64,000 nt of DNA from SAR92 clade bacterium H231 (GTDB lineage: Bacteria; Pseudomonadota; Gammaproteobacteria; Pseudomonadales; Porticoccaceae): assembly GCA_025153775.1 (NCBI GenBank), contig JAOALC010000001.1:496001-560000 (forward strand), written 5' to 3'. Under the pieces are notes generated by a model, which saw only the letters and a list, made by a program, of their open reading frames with translations, was not told where the DNA came from and did no database searches. Shown here piece after piece: positions 8,321-17,076 of the stretch (position 1 is the stretch's first letter; each line of letters starts with the position of its first letter). Made by a program: the position numbers and the translations under genes.

Positions 8321-8396
8321 GGGGCCTTAGCTCAGCTGGGAGAGCGCAACACTGGCAGTGTTGAGGTCAGCGGTTCGATCCCGCTAGGCTCCACCA
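8321..8396 (+). tRNA. tRNA-Ala (anticodon GGC)
   Basis: A 76-nt cloverleaf with encoded CCA. Acceptor GGGGCCT pairs with AGGCTCC and contains the G3-U70 wobble that identifies alanine tRNAs. The anticodon loop CTGGCAG places GGC at 8354-8356, and the T-arm has GTTCGATCC. It is transcribed from the 8071 promoter through two leader repeats and is followed by a terminator. Confidence 0.97.
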
Positions 8397-8403
8397 AATA
8401 AAA

Positions 8404-8436
8404 AACCCTCACGCGTAAGCGTGGGGGTTTTTTATT
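8404..8436 (+). terminator. Rho-independent terminator of tRNA-Ala
   Basis: Stem ACCCTCACGC / GCGTGGGGGT with loop GTAA (one T-G wobble), followed by a T run at 8428-8433. It begins 7 bp after the tRNA CCA end. Confidence 0.85.
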
Positions 8437-8790
8437 TGCCGGAGATTAGTGGGATTGAGTTTAAGCCCCGGTTCACTAAATTTGCGCAGCAAATTTGAAC
8501 GCCCTTCAGGGCGGCCCCGAAGGGGTGAGTCGCCCCGCGACGAATCATCCCGCGACGATGCACTGCCTCTGCTCAAGCAGAGCACGCGTAAGCGTGGGGG
8601 TTTTTTATTTGCCGGAGATTAGTGTGATTGAGTTTAAGCCCCGGTTCACAAGGAGCAAAGCGACGCAGAACGCCCTTCAGGGCGGCCCCGAAGGGGTGAG
8701 TCGCACCGCGACGAATCATCCCGCGACGATGCACTGCCTCTGCTCAAGCAGAGCACGCGTAAGCCTGGGGGTTTTTTATTTGCCGGAGAT
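8410..8790 (+). repeat. Terminator-containing repeats, two full (173 and 171 bp) and one partial copy
   Basis: Copies start with CACGCGTAAGCG at 8410, CACGCGTAAGCG at 8583 and CACGCGTAAGCC at 8754; the last stops at 8790. Each unit carries the 3' arm and T tract of the tRNA terminator, then GCCGGAGATTAGTG, AAGCCCCGGTTCAC, and a run of short GC hairpins (CGCCCTTCAGGGCG, CCCCGAAGGGG, GTCGC..GCGAC). Copies 2 and 3 have lost most of the 5' terminator arm, and copy 3 also has a G-to-C change in the 3' arm. They fill the 406 bp between the tRNA and the acyl-CoA ligase; no gene is supported there. Confidence 0.88.
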
Positions 8791-8802
8791 TTATATCAAT
8801 CT

Positions 8803-10452
8803 CTACATCCAGTGCAGCAATATCTCCCCGGTTTCAGCAGCTTCCCGGGCCAGCTCTTGAGCCTTATCCCCAAATAGTTCTTCCACCCGCTCCCGGCGAA
8901 TTTTCATTGTCGGGGTAAGCACTCTATTTTCGATAGACCAGGGCTCGGAGGATATGATTACGGCGCCAATTCTCGCGTGTTTGTCTACTTCTGTATTAAC
9001 TGCTTTAACTCTTTCAAGCAGGGCGGCTTCTATCACTTCTCTTGGCTGCTCAAGCGCTATAGCACTGAGTACAGAGGTCATTACGGTTTTTGAATAGCCT
9101 CTGCCCAGCAAGCATATCTGCTCGGTGTAGGGGTTTTCAGTAAAGATATTTTCGATGGGTGTTGGGGCGACAAACTTACCCTGAATGGTCTTAAAATAAT
9201 CTTTGACTCGCCCGGTGATGTAGTAAAAGCCATCTTCATCGATGCGCACTTTGTCCCCTGTGTGCACCCATCCATCGACGAAGGTCTCGGCAGTTTTTTC
9301 CGGCATATTGTAATAGCCCGGTGAGCAGCCTGCGGCTTTGACCAGCAGTTCGTCCTCATCGGATACCCGAACTTCAACGTCGTCAGTTGGCTTGCCTATT
9401 GAGCCAATACGCCGCTCCTCTTTGCGAGACACAATGGGCCCCATACATTCGGTTTGTCCAAAGCCTTCCATCAGGCAGATACCAAAACGGTCATACCAGT
9501 GAATCAGTGCTGGCGGTGTTGGTGCCGCGGCGGTCAGCAGATACTGCGCCTGATCCAGTCCAAGTTTGTCGCGAATCATTTTACCCACGCCTTCGGCATC
9601 GGCTTCAAGAGCGGCGTCCACCGCATCCTGTGAGCCAAACTGGGCAATAATACCCTGTTGCAGTTGCTCCCAGACTCGCGGTGGACCAAACATAAAGGCT
9701 GGGCGGCAGAGGGGCAGGTCGCGCAGCAATGTGGTTAGGTTTTCATTAAAGTGGACTTCACCGCAATTGACCAGAGAGCTGCCTTCGATCAGCTGTCTCT
9801 CAGCAATGTGTGCCAGGGGCAGGTAGGAAAAGAATTTTGCGCCCACAGCCATTGAGAAGGTGCTGCTAAACCGCGCAATTGGAATCAGGTTTGAACTATG
9901 GGTTTGCATAACCCCTTTGGGCACACCAGTGGTTCCCGAGGTGAATACCAGTGACACCAGATCATCAGCCTGGCACTGATAAGCGGGCATGCTGCCTCTA
10001 AAGGGGGCTACTAGATCTTCCCAGCGCAGATGTTCCTGGGCCAGATCGACCCCGGGCAGGGCGATAAGCAGAATACCCTCAGGCAATACCTGCCGCACCT
10101 GATCCCAGTTCTCTGTCTCACCAACAAACAGCACCTTCATATCGGTAAAGCTCATCACATAGTCGGTGGTTTCGCCTGGAGCAGTAGTAAACATGGGTAC
10201 TACCACATGACCAGCGGCGCAGGCGCTCAGATCGGCAAAGTACCAGTGAGCGCGATTGCGTGATAGCAGGCCAACAGATTGCCCGGTGGTTGCAAAGCGA
10301 GACTCGAACCAGCAGGCCATGGCATTGATTTCGCGGTGGGCCTGGCTCCAGGTCCAGTCGGTCGTTGAGTCACCACTGCGCTCGCGCAGCCATACCTGAT
10401 CTGGGTGTTGGCTGTTCCATTGATTGAGGTAATCTGTGTAGGTGGTAAGCAT
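8803..10452 (-). CDS. AMP-binding long-chain acyl-CoA synthetase family protein
   Basis: Adenylate-forming ligase of 549 residues predicted to activate a fatty or related carboxylic acid to its CoA thioester. The P-loop-like A3 motif is LVFTSGTTGVPKGVMQTHSS, A5 is GFGQTE, the A8 hinge is TGDKVRIDEDGFYYITGR, and the catalytic A10 Lys lies near TPTMKIRRER. The HWYDRF and VWEQLQ segments resemble FAA1/FadD15-type ligases. Substrate cannot be read from the sequence. It is divergent from a Rieske oxygenase gene 200 bp away and may belong to the same catabolic set. Confidence 0.87.
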   Translation of the reverse strand: MLTTYTDYLNQWNSQHPDQVWLRERSGDSTTDWTWSQAHREINAMACWFESRFATTGQSVGLLSRNRAHWYFADLSACAAGHVVVPMFTTAPGETTDYVMSFTDMKVLFVGETENWDQVRQVLPEGILLIALPGVDLAQEHLRWEDLVAPFRGSMPAYQCQADDLVSLVFTSGTTGVPKGVMQTHSSNLIPIARFSSTFSMAVGAKFFSYLPLAHIAERQLIEGSSLVNCGEVHFNENLTTLLRDLPLCRPAFMFGPPRVWEQLQQGIIAQFGSQDAVDAALEADAEGVGKMIRDKLGLDQAQYLLTAAAPTPPALIHWYDRFGICLMEGFGQTECMGPIVSRKEERRIGSIGKPTDDVEVRVSDEDELLVKAAGCSPGYYNMPEKTAETFVDGWVHTGDKVRIDEDGFYYITGRVKDYFKTIQGKFVAPTPIENIFTENPYTEQICLLGRGYSKTVMTSVLSAIALEQPREVIEAALLERVKAVNTEVDKHARIGAVIISSEPWSIENRVLTPTMKIRRERVEELFGDKAQELAREAAETGEILLHWM

Positions 10453-10652
10453 GATAGATATCCAGTTTTATTATTTTTATGAGATTCGCTCCAGTGTATA
10501 AATTCAGGGCAACTAACACAATGCCGGCCTTTATATCTCCCAGTTCTCTGCACAGCTGACTGTTGCTGCTGTGGGTTAGGTCAATTTGAACAGACTTGCC
10601 ATACAACCGCTGCTGTTATAACTTAACCAAAATAATAAAGATTTGGCCCTCC

Positions 10653-11792
10653 ATGTCAGACAGTACAATAGCAACTCGACTACTCAGTGATCAGGCGGTT
10701 TTTGAGCGCGTGTTCAATCATATTGATAACAGCACCACAGATTTGGGCGAAAGGGTCTGGCGCGAACCGGCGGATAATTATTATTCCCAAGAGCGCTTCG
10801 ATGCTGAAATAGCCATGCTTAAGCGCCTGCCCGTGGCCTATTGCCCCTCAGCTGCTCTGCCAGACAAAGGCAGCTATATAGCGCGCTCGTCGGCGGGGAC
10901 GCCTCTGGTGGTGGTGCGAGGCCTGGATGGGGTGGTACGCGCCTTTATCAATGCCTGTCGCCACCGCGGTATGCAGGTGGCCAGCGGCAGGGGCTGTTCC
11001 CGGGCCTTTGTGTGCCCCTATCATGCCTGGACCTACAATCTCGAGGGCAATCTAAAACATATTCCCGGGCAGGAGGGGTTTCCCGGTGTAGACCCTGAGC
11101 AGCACGGCCTAGTTGAGGTTAGCGCTCGAGAAAAGGGCGGTATTGTCTATGTGATGCAGAAGGGCGAGATTACCGAGGATATGCTGGAAGATTGCCTGGA
11201 CTACTTTAGCCCTGAGCAACAAATGTTCGAGACTGAGGAAATGGTCGATGAGGCCAATTGGAAGATACTCAATGAGACGTTGATGGAGGGCTATCATATT
11301 AAGTCTCTGCACAGTGAGACTTTCTATCCCTATGGTCTGGATAATATTAACCTGGTGGAAATCTACGGCGCCAATTCCAGAGTCACCTACCCCTTTCGGC
11401 GGATCGAAAAGATGCGCGACGTAGCGCCAGACCAGCGGCGTATTGATGGTTTGGTCACCTCGGTTTATTTGGTATTTCCCACTGCCAGTGTCTCGGTGCT
11501 TTCCAAGCACACTAATCTGGCAATACTTGAACCCTTGAGCCCCACCAGCTCAAGGTGGGTGCTGTATCGCATGGTCAACCGAGCAGTTGATGGCAAGGAT
11601 ATCCCTCTGGAAGAGGCGCAGCGAGATGCGCTATTTGTAGGTGATTCGGGGCAGATTGAAGACCGCGAGGCGGCGCGGGCTATTCAGCAGTCAGTGAGTA
11701 GCAACGGGAATACCCATTTCACCTTTGGTCACTTTGAAAGTGCGATTGTGAATTTCCATCAGCATCTGGCCAAATATTTAGATAACCAATAA
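10653..11792 (+). CDS. Rieske aromatic ring-hydroxylating oxygenase, alpha subunit
   Basis: Protein of 379 residues from ATG 10653; an earlier TTG at 10596 is possible but lacks support. The Rieske cluster motif CXHX16CX2H is visible as CRHRGMQVASG...FVCPYHAWTYNLEG. The catalytic domain has the mononuclear iron motif in NETLMEGYHIKSLHSETFYP (two His). Such oxygenases hydroxylate or demethylate aromatic, steroid or quaternary amine substrates with a separate reductase, which is not adjacent. The nearest homologues are probably the choline/carnitine or SRPBCC type; substrate unknown. Confidence 0.88.
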   Translation: MSDSTIATRLLSDQAVFERVFNHIDNSTTDLGERVWREPADNYYSQERFDAEIAMLKRLPVAYCPSAALPDKGSYIARSSAGTPLVVVRGLDGVVRAFINACRHRGMQVASGRGCSRAFVCPYHAWTYNLEGNLKHIPGQEGFPGVDPEQHGLVEVSAREKGGIVYVMQKGEITEDMLEDCLDYFSPEQQMFETEEMVDEANWKILNETLMEGYHIKSLHSETFYPYGLDNINLVEIYGANSRVTYPFRRIEKMRDVAPDQRRIDGLVTSVYLVFPTASVSVLSKHTNLAILEPLSPTSSRWVLYRMVNRAVDGKDIPLEEAQRDALFVGDSGQIEDREAARAIQQSVSSNGNTHFTFGHFESAIVNFHQHLAKYLDNQ

Positions 11793-11946
11793 TCTCTATT
11801 ACCAGATAAAAAAGCCAAGTCACTATCTGTTCTGTAGACTCCGTCGCAAAGCTATTTCGCTGAATGGATAAGTTAAAAAATAACAAACTCATTTTTATTC
11901 TAAAACGTACATCAACTTAATTATTGCTTACTGAGAATTAATCTTT

Positions 11947-12906
11947 ATGTCTTTGCCGCCTATTTTATCCGAACGACTCAGGTTGCCAGTTGTTGCAGCT
12001 CCACTGTTTATTATTTCAAACCCCGATCTGGTGATTGCCCAGTGTAAGGCTGGTATTGTAGGTTCATTCCCTGCGCTGAATGCGCGTCCCGCGGAAGAGT
12101 TGGATCGCTGGTTGGAAAAGATTACCACTGAGCTGGCGCAATATGATGCGGAAAATCCTGATGCACCCTCTGCGCCATTTGCAGTGAATCAGATTGTGCA
12201 TTCCTCCAATGATCGCCTCCAGCACGATGTTGAGATGTGCGTAAAGTGGAAGGTGCCCATAGTGATCACGTCCCTCGGTGCCAAAGAGTTCGTCAATGAA
12301 GCCATACATTCCTATGGTGGAATAGTGCTGCACGACATTATTAACAATAAATTTGCCAAGAAAGCGGTGGCCAAAGGTGCCGATGGGCTTATCGCCGTTG
12401 CCGCCGGTGCTGGGGGCCATGCTGGGGCGCTTTCACCTTTCGCCCTGGTGCAAGAGATTCGTGAGTGGTTCGATGGGCCGCTGTTACTGTCCGGGTCTAT
12501 CGCAAATGGTGATGCAGTATTGGCGTCCCAGGCTATGGGTGCAGATCTTGCTTATATAGGGTCGGCCTTTATCGCGACCGACGAGGCCAATGCTGTGCAG
12601 GCTTACAAACAGTCGGTGGTGGATAATAATGCGGACGATATCGTATTGAGCAACCTGTTTACCGGTGTATCTGGCAATTATTTAAAGCCCTCTATTGAGG
12701 CGGCCGGCTTAGATCCGTCCAACCTGCCTACCAGTGATGCATCAAAAATGAGTTTTGGCTCGGGGGGTGAGTCCGACTCAAAGGCCTGGAAAGATATTTG
12801 GGGCTGCGGCCAGGGCATTGGTGCAGTGAAATCAGTGCAAACCACAGAAGCACTGGTGGGTCGACTGTCCGCGGAGTATCGGGCAGCAAAAAGCAGGCTG
12901 GGGTAA
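11947..12906 (+). CDS. Nitronate monooxygenase-like FMN oxidoreductase
   Basis: TIM-barrel flavoprotein of 319 residues of the 2-nitropropane dioxygenase family. Phosphate/flavin-binding segments are LPVVAAPLFIISNPDLV at the N-terminus, GADGLIAVAAGAGGHAG in the middle and GPLLLSGSIANGDAV later. The conserved His lies in GGHAG. Family members oxidise alkyl nitronates or act as enoyl reductases such as FabK; the exact reaction is unclear. A second family member is at 42952. It stands alone with about 150 bp either side. Confidence 0.87.
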   Translation: MSLPPILSERLRLPVVAAPLFIISNPDLVIAQCKAGIVGSFPALNARPAEELDRWLEKITTELAQYDAENPDAPSAPFAVNQIVHSSNDRLQHDVEMCVKWKVPIVITSLGAKEFVNEAIHSYGGIVLHDIINNKFAKKAVAKGADGLIAVAAGAGGHAGALSPFALVQEIREWFDGPLLLSGSIANGDAVLASQAMGADLAYIGSAFIATDEANAVQAYKQSVVDNNADDIVLSNLFTGVSGNYLKPSIEAAGLDPSNLPTSDASKMSFGSGGESDSKAWKDIWGCGQGIGAVKSVQTTEALVGRLSAEYRAAKSRLG

Positions 12907-13063
12907 AGTAAAGCGTCTACTTGTTGACATTAAAACTTGCTGGCACTTACAGAGCAAGAACCCTCAGTAATAGGAGCTATGTAATTTCGGCTGGTTTGTA
13001 TTGGCGGGCTGTATCAGGCATTATGCATCTATGAATAGCTAAATAGATGATTAAGGAAAATTG

Positions 13064-13648
13064 ATGTCACGAATAATTGCCGTGCTTTTCTCCCTTTTAC
13101 TCTTATCCGGATGCGGTATCAACAATCTTCCCGCCTACGACGAGCAAGTTTTTTCTGCCTGGTCGCAGGTGGAAAATCAGTACCAGCGAAGGGCTGATCT
13201 AATTCCTAATTTGGTGTCAACGGTCAAGGGATTTGCTGCTCAGGAAAAAGCGGTTCTCACAGAGGTAACAGAACTGCGGGCGAGCGTTGGTCGACTCAAT
13301 GTTGATGCAGATCTTATCAATAACCCAGAAATGCTGCAGCGCTTTGAACAGGGGCAAGCGAAATTGGGGTCGGCCTTATCTCGCTTGATGCTGGTCAGTG
13401 AGCGCTATCCTGAACTTAAATCAAACCAAAATTTTCTCGCACTGCAGAGTCAGCTTGAAGGCACCGAAAATAGAATTAGCGTGGCTCGCAGAGACTATAT
13501 ATTGGCGATGCAAAAATACAATACTGAGTTGCGAACCTATCCAGGAAAACTCTGGCACGGATGGCTATATCCAGATTTAAAACCCAGAGAGAGCTACTAT
13601 AAAGCCATAGCTGAGGAGGCAAAACAACCTCCAAAGATTGAGTTTTAG
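13064..13648 (+). CDS. LemA family lipoprotein
   Basis: Protein of 194 residues from ATG 13064 (AAGGAAAA upstream). It begins with a lipoprotein signal and lipobox LSGC (Cys about 18), then the helical LemA domain with YQRRADLIPNLVSTVKGFA and SRLMLVSERYPELKSNQNF. LemA proteins are membrane-anchored helical bundles of uncertain function. The following two genes encode TPM-domain proteins, a widely conserved lemA-ygcG pairing, and spacing of 2 bp indicates one operon. Confidence 0.93.
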   Translation: MSRIIAVLFSLLLLSGCGINNLPAYDEQVFSAWSQVENQYQRRADLIPNLVSTVKGFAAQEKAVLTEVTELRASVGRLNVDADLINNPEMLQRFEQGQAKLGSALSRLMLVSERYPELKSNQNFLALQSQLEGTENRISVARRDYILAMQKYNTELRTYPGKLWHGWLYPDLKPRESYYKAIAEEAKQPPKIEF

Positions 13649-13650
13649 CT

Positions 13651-14394
13651 GTGTCTAAACTCCATTCTCCCGCGTTGTATATTATGGCGCTGGCATTGTT
13701 AATGGTTACCGTTGAGGTTGGTGCTGATCAAACACCTTTCCCCAAGTTGACCGGAAGAGTTGTCGATCAAGCAGGAATTCTTAGCGAGTCAGTCGAGGGG
13801 CAGCTTTCGGCAGCCTTCAAGCGACACGAAACCCAAACAAGCAATCAGGTGGTAGTGGCCACTATTAATGATCTGGGTTCGAAAACAATTGCACAGTACG
13901 GCTATATGCTTGGCCGTCATTGGGGTATAGGCCAGGAAGGTAAAAACAATGGCTTGATATTGCTGATTTCTAAACATGATCGCGAGCTTCGTATTGAGGT
14001 AGGCTATGGTTTGGAAGGCCTGATGACCGATGCGCTTGCTACCTCGATAGTTCATCACACTATTGTTCCTTTCTTCAAGCGTGGAGATTTTGATGGTGGT
14101 GTGATCGCTGGCTCTAACCAAATTCTTGAGGTGCTGTCAGGTAAAAAAGTCCAGCTGCCGAGAGTTAGCAGTCGAAAACCTGAGCAAAACTCACTTTTGA
14201 TGGGTTTAATGATTTTTATTTTTTTGTTGGTCTTCTGGGGGCTGCCAACATTCCTGCGAATTCGCTATGGCTATGGTGGGTCATATTACCCCGGTGGCTC
14301 TCTTGGGGGGTTTGATGCTTTTGATTCTTTTTCTGGTGGGTTTTCGGGCGGTGGCGGTGGCTTTGGCGGCGGCGGTGGTGGAGGCAGTTGGTAA
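13651..14394 (+). CDS. TPM-domain (YgcG-like) membrane protein
   Basis: Protein of 247 residues starting with GTG 2 bp after lemA. A signal peptide (about 1-25, ending VGADQTPFP) is followed by a TPM domain (about 30-160; GRVVDQAGILS, VVATINDLGSKTIAQYG, LRIEVGYGLEGLMTDA), a membrane helix (about 180-198) and a Gly/Ser/Phe-rich tail ending in GGGGGGGSW. This architecture is typical of the repair-of-photosystem/YgcG family. The stop overlaps the next start as TAATG. Confidence 0.93.
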   Translation: MSKLHSPALYIMALALLMVTVEVGADQTPFPKLTGRVVDQAGILSESVEGQLSAAFKRHETQTSNQVVVATINDLGSKTIAQYGYMLGRHWGIGQEGKNNGLILLISKHDRELRIEVGYGLEGLMTDALATSIVHHTIVPFFKRGDFDGGVIAGSNQILEVLSGKKVQLPRVSSRKPEQNSLLMGLMIFIFLLVFWGLPTFLRIRYGYGGSYYPGGSLGGFDAFDSFSGGFSGGGGGFGGGGGGGSW

Positions 14395-15008
14395 TGGGTT
14401 TATTTACAGAACATGAGCTAAAGTCCATTGAGCTGGCTGTAGAGAAAGCTGAATCAAGCACTGATGCTGAAATAGTGACGGTTTTTGCCAGACAGGCAGA
14501 TAGCTATTACTACATACCAACATTGGTTGCGTCGATGCTAGCGCTGATATCGCCTTGGATGCTTCTAATGACACCGCTGTGGCTAGAGTTATTTGACCTG
14601 TTATTTTTACAGTTCTTAGTATTTGTTGTGTTGGCTATAGTGTTGCGATTTAGGCCAGTTTTATCGCGCTTAGTGCCTAAATTCACTCGCGATAAACGCA
14701 GTAGCCTGCTGGCGAGATACCAGTTTTTAGAGCAAAATTTACACACCACGGAAAGCAATCTGGGCGTATTAATTTTTATCTGTGAGCTAGAGCGTCAGGT
14801 TGAAATTCTGGTCGATCACGGTATTGCTGCTAGAATCGATAATTCAGTTTGGCAAAAAGATATAGACAAGCTGACCGCGAGTATCGCAGCTGGAGAGGCA
14901 TTCGAGGGCATTATGGCCTGCTTGGTAGATGTTGGTGACCAGCTTGCAGCTGAGTTTCCTGCTACAAAAGAAAAAAGTGAACTCTGCAATAAGCTGGTAC
15001 TGATTTAA
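14394..15008 (+). CDS. Second TPM-domain membrane protein
   Basis: Protein of 204 residues. ATG 14394 overlaps the preceding TAA by one base. The N-terminal part (LKSIELAVEKAESSTDAEIVTVFARQADSYY) matches the start of TPM_phosphatase domains; a hydrophobic hairpin (about 38-80) interrupts it, and the domain resumes with VLIFICELERQVEILVDHGIA. It is the third gene of the lemA-TPM-TPM operon, a common arrangement. Its stop codon overlaps by three bases the stop of the convergent gene on the other strand. Confidence 0.88.
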   Translation: MGLFTEHELKSIELAVEKAESSTDAEIVTVFARQADSYYYIPTLVASMLALISPWMLLMTPLWLELFDLLFLQFLVFVVLAIVLRFRPVLSRLVPKFTRDKRSSLLARYQFLEQNLHTTESNLGVLIFICELERQVEILVDHGIAARIDNSVWQKDIDKLTASIAAGEAFEGIMACLVDVGDQLAAEFPATKEKSELCNKLVLI

Positions 15009-15733
15009 CCCCTGGGGTCAGCAAAGCAGGGTACTTGTATATCCTGTTTATTGATCAGCTCAAAGAACTCGTGGTATTTTTTTTGGATGCAGTAGTTGTG
15101 GGCCAGAGCCTCTGCAGCGGCGCGCACATCTTCACTGTCTTCCCCCATTACTTCGGTAGCCAATCTAAGTACCACTGTTAAGGCCGCTTCTTCAGCTGGC
15201 CAGTTTTCCACTAGACCCTCTAGAGCGTAGAGTTGGTTGTAGCGCTGCATCAGTCTGTATTCGTCGCCAGGTCCAGCTTCCTCAAGTTCTATAATTTCCT
15301 TAACCAAAGGTATAGCTGCCGCATAGTCTTCGGTAAAAATCAGAAACTTGTAATAGTAGTCTCTGGTTTTTACCGTTGTTGAGTGGGCCTTGCCAAATAC
15401 CTGAGAGGCCAGTTTATAGGCGCTCTCGATCTGCCCGTGGTCTGGGTTAAAGCGCCTGGTCTCCTCATAGCTGCGGTTAATGTTTCTGAGCATTACAATG
15501 CACATCTGATTGGTATCGCCATGTCGAGCAATACATTGCGGAATTGCTTTTTGACTGCGGGTAATTACCTTGTCCCAGCGCTTTCTGGTCAGGTCACGGT
15601 CAATTTTAAGAATCGCTTTATCAAGCTTTCTCTCTGACCAGGTTGCTGCTCCAGCCTGTGTTGGCAGACAGATTATGGCCAGCATCAGCACCGCGAGAAA
15701 TGTGGAAAAATTGAAGTTAACATGATTTTTCAT
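15005..15733 (-). CDS. Secreted TPR-like hypothetical protein
   Basis: Protein of 242 residues with a clear signal peptide (about 1-29, LAVLMLAIICLPTQAGAA). The rest is helical with repeat-like pairs (LDKAILKIDRDLTRKRWDKVITRSQKAI; YAAAIPLVKEIIELEEAGPG; WPAEEAALTVVLRLATEVMG), consistent with degenerate TPRs. It has four conserved-looking Cys. No specific family is recognised. It is convergent with the TPM operon and divergent from the DUF2855 gene. Confidence 0.72.
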   Translation of the reverse strand: MKNHVNFNFSTFLAVLMLAIICLPTQAGAATWSERKLDKAILKIDRDLTRKRWDKVITRSQKAIPQCIARHGDTNQMCIVMLRNINRSYEETRRFNPDHGQIESAYKLASQVFGKAHSTTVKTRDYYYKFLIFTEDYAAAIPLVKEIIELEEAGPGDEYRLMQRYNQLYALEGLVENWPAEEAALTVVLRLATEVMGEDSEDVRAAAEALAHNYCIQKKYHEFFELINKQDIQVPCFADPRG

Positions 15734-15933
15734 GGCCTAGTCCCCTCAAACTAAAAAACACCATCTTTTTAAAGTATAGGACATGAATTGTAGTTTGGTG
15801 AGAAATGTGACTTTAGGCATGCCCGATCATGTTGAACTCAGCGAAACATCTTTAGAGCCCCTCAGTCTGTTCAGTGGGAGATAGGGCATATACCCAGTCT
15901 TTCAAATGGCTTAGCCTGTTGCCCTCAATAGTT

Positions 15934-15958
15934 TTGTCATCTATGATGCCAAAATAAT
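15934..15958 (+). promoter_or_regulatory. Operator-promoter site 1 (upstream of DUF2855 gene)
   Basis: Palindrome TTGTCAT-CTATG-ATGCCAA at 15934-15952, directly followed by AATAAT (15953-15958) as a -10. The right arm ends 41 bp before the ATG at 15994. It shares spacing, arms and abutting -10 with sites at 22171, 22889, 32431 and 40791. Confidence 0.65.
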
Positions 15959-15993
15959 TAGAAGCATTCACCAAGACAGCTAAGGATGTACCA

Positions 15994-17076
15994 ATGACTG
16001 ACTGTATCGCACTATGGGTAGACCGGGCCGATATCACCAAAACCAAGCAGGTCGTGTCGCAGATACCGGAGTTAGCTGATGGCCAGATTGTGGTGGCCAT
16101 AGACAGGTTTGGTCTGACCGCCAATAATGTCAGCTATGCTGTTACTGGCGACAGTATTGGCTACTGGCAGTTTTATCCTGCTGAGGGCGGATGGGGCATA
16201 GTGCCGGTTTGGGGCTGTGCTACGGTGACGGAGTCCAACTGTGGGGATATTCCCCTGGGCGAGCGGCTCTGGGGTTACTTTCCCATGGCCAGCCATGCGG
16301 TGCTGACGCCGGGCCATATTCATGAGGACTACTTTATAGATGTGGTGGAACACCGTCGCGAGTTACCGCTAATCTACAATCAATTCCGTCGCACCCAGGC
16401 CGAGCCAGAGTTTCTACAAAAGATGGAAAATGAGCGCTGCCTGCTGTTTCCGCTATTTATGACGTCCTACCTAATTTATGACTACTTAATTGATAACCAA
16501 TTTTTTGGTGCTCAGCAGGTGGTGATTGGTTCTGTATCCTCCAAGACCGGTTTTGGTCTGGCGCAGATGCTGCACAATGACCCACAGGTGACCCAGGCAG
16601 TGATTGGGGTAACTTCTGCGGGCAATAGGGAATTTGTTAAGGGGCTGGGTTGCTGTGATCAGATAGTCCTGTATAACAATGAGGCAGAGATTGATGCCGG
16701 GTTGCCCACAGCCTATGTAGATATGTCTGGCGATGCTCGGCTCACTATTAGTCTGCACAGTCATCTTGGCGAGAATATGGTTGAGAGCTGTATGGTGGGA
16801 GGCAGTCATTGGCAGGAGGGCGGCAAGGTGGGTGAGTTGCCCGGTGCTCGTCCTCGGTTCTTCTTTGCGCCGGGGCAAATTGAAAAACGCAATAAAGAAT
16901 GGGGGCCAGGGGTCGCTATGGTTAAGGCCATGACCGCCAGTGCCGACGTGGCTGAGCGCGTGGTGGCTGATATTAATATTGAATGGGTTAATGGTGTTGA
17001 GAGTCTGGCCGAGCATTGGGCTCAGCTACTGGATAATCAAATTGCGCCAAGCCGCGGCCTGATGGTCGCTCTATGA
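15994..17076 (+). CDS. DUF2855 family protein
   Basis: Protein of 360 residues matching the DUF2855 family, which is distantly like zinc-free medium-chain dehydrogenase/reductases: an N-terminal catalytic-like domain (LTANNVSYAVTGDSIGYWQFYP, GVVPVWG-type WGIVPVWGCATVTES) and a Rossmann-like segment (VVIGSVSSKTGFGLAQML). The function of the family is not known. It overlaps the downstream sulfatase start by 4 bp (ATGA), so the two are translationally coupled, and it has its own copy of the shared operator upstream. Confidence 0.85.
   Translation: MTDCIALWVDRADITKTKQVVSQIPELADGQIVVAIDRFGLTANNVSYAVTGDSIGYWQFYPAEGGWGIVPVWGCATVTESNCGDIPLGERLWGYFPMASHAVLTPGHIHEDYFIDVVEHRRELPLIYNQFRRTQAEPEFLQKMENERCLLFPLFMTSYLIYDYLIDNQFFGAQQVVIGSVSSKTGFGLAQMLHNDPQVTQAVIGVTSAGNREFVKGLGCCDQIVLYNNEAEIDAGLPTAYVDMSGDARLTISLHSHLGENMVESCMVGGSHWQEGGKVGELPGARPRFFFAPGQIEKRNKEWGPGVAMVKAMTASADVAERVVADINIEWVNGVESLAEHWAQLLDNQIAPSRGLMVAL

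Noticed and set aside
8321-8396. Integrated genomic island at tRNA-Ala
   Set aside because: No integrase, no distant direct repeat of the tRNA 3' end and no mobile genes follow; only local tandem repeats are seen.
8495-8860. Open 121-codon frame across the terminator repeats
   Set aside because: It is built from the repeated non-coding block, repeats its own sequence, has no ribosome binding site, and runs into the 3' end of the acyl-CoA ligase gene.
10596-10652. Upstream TTG start for the Rieske oxygenase
   Set aside because: It would add 19 residues unlike the family start, while ATG 10653 gives an ordinary N-terminus.
12922-12950. TTGACA-containing promoter for lemA
   Set aside because: The hexamer 17 bp downstream (TTACAG) is a poor -10 and the site is over 100 bp from the start codon; not enough to call.
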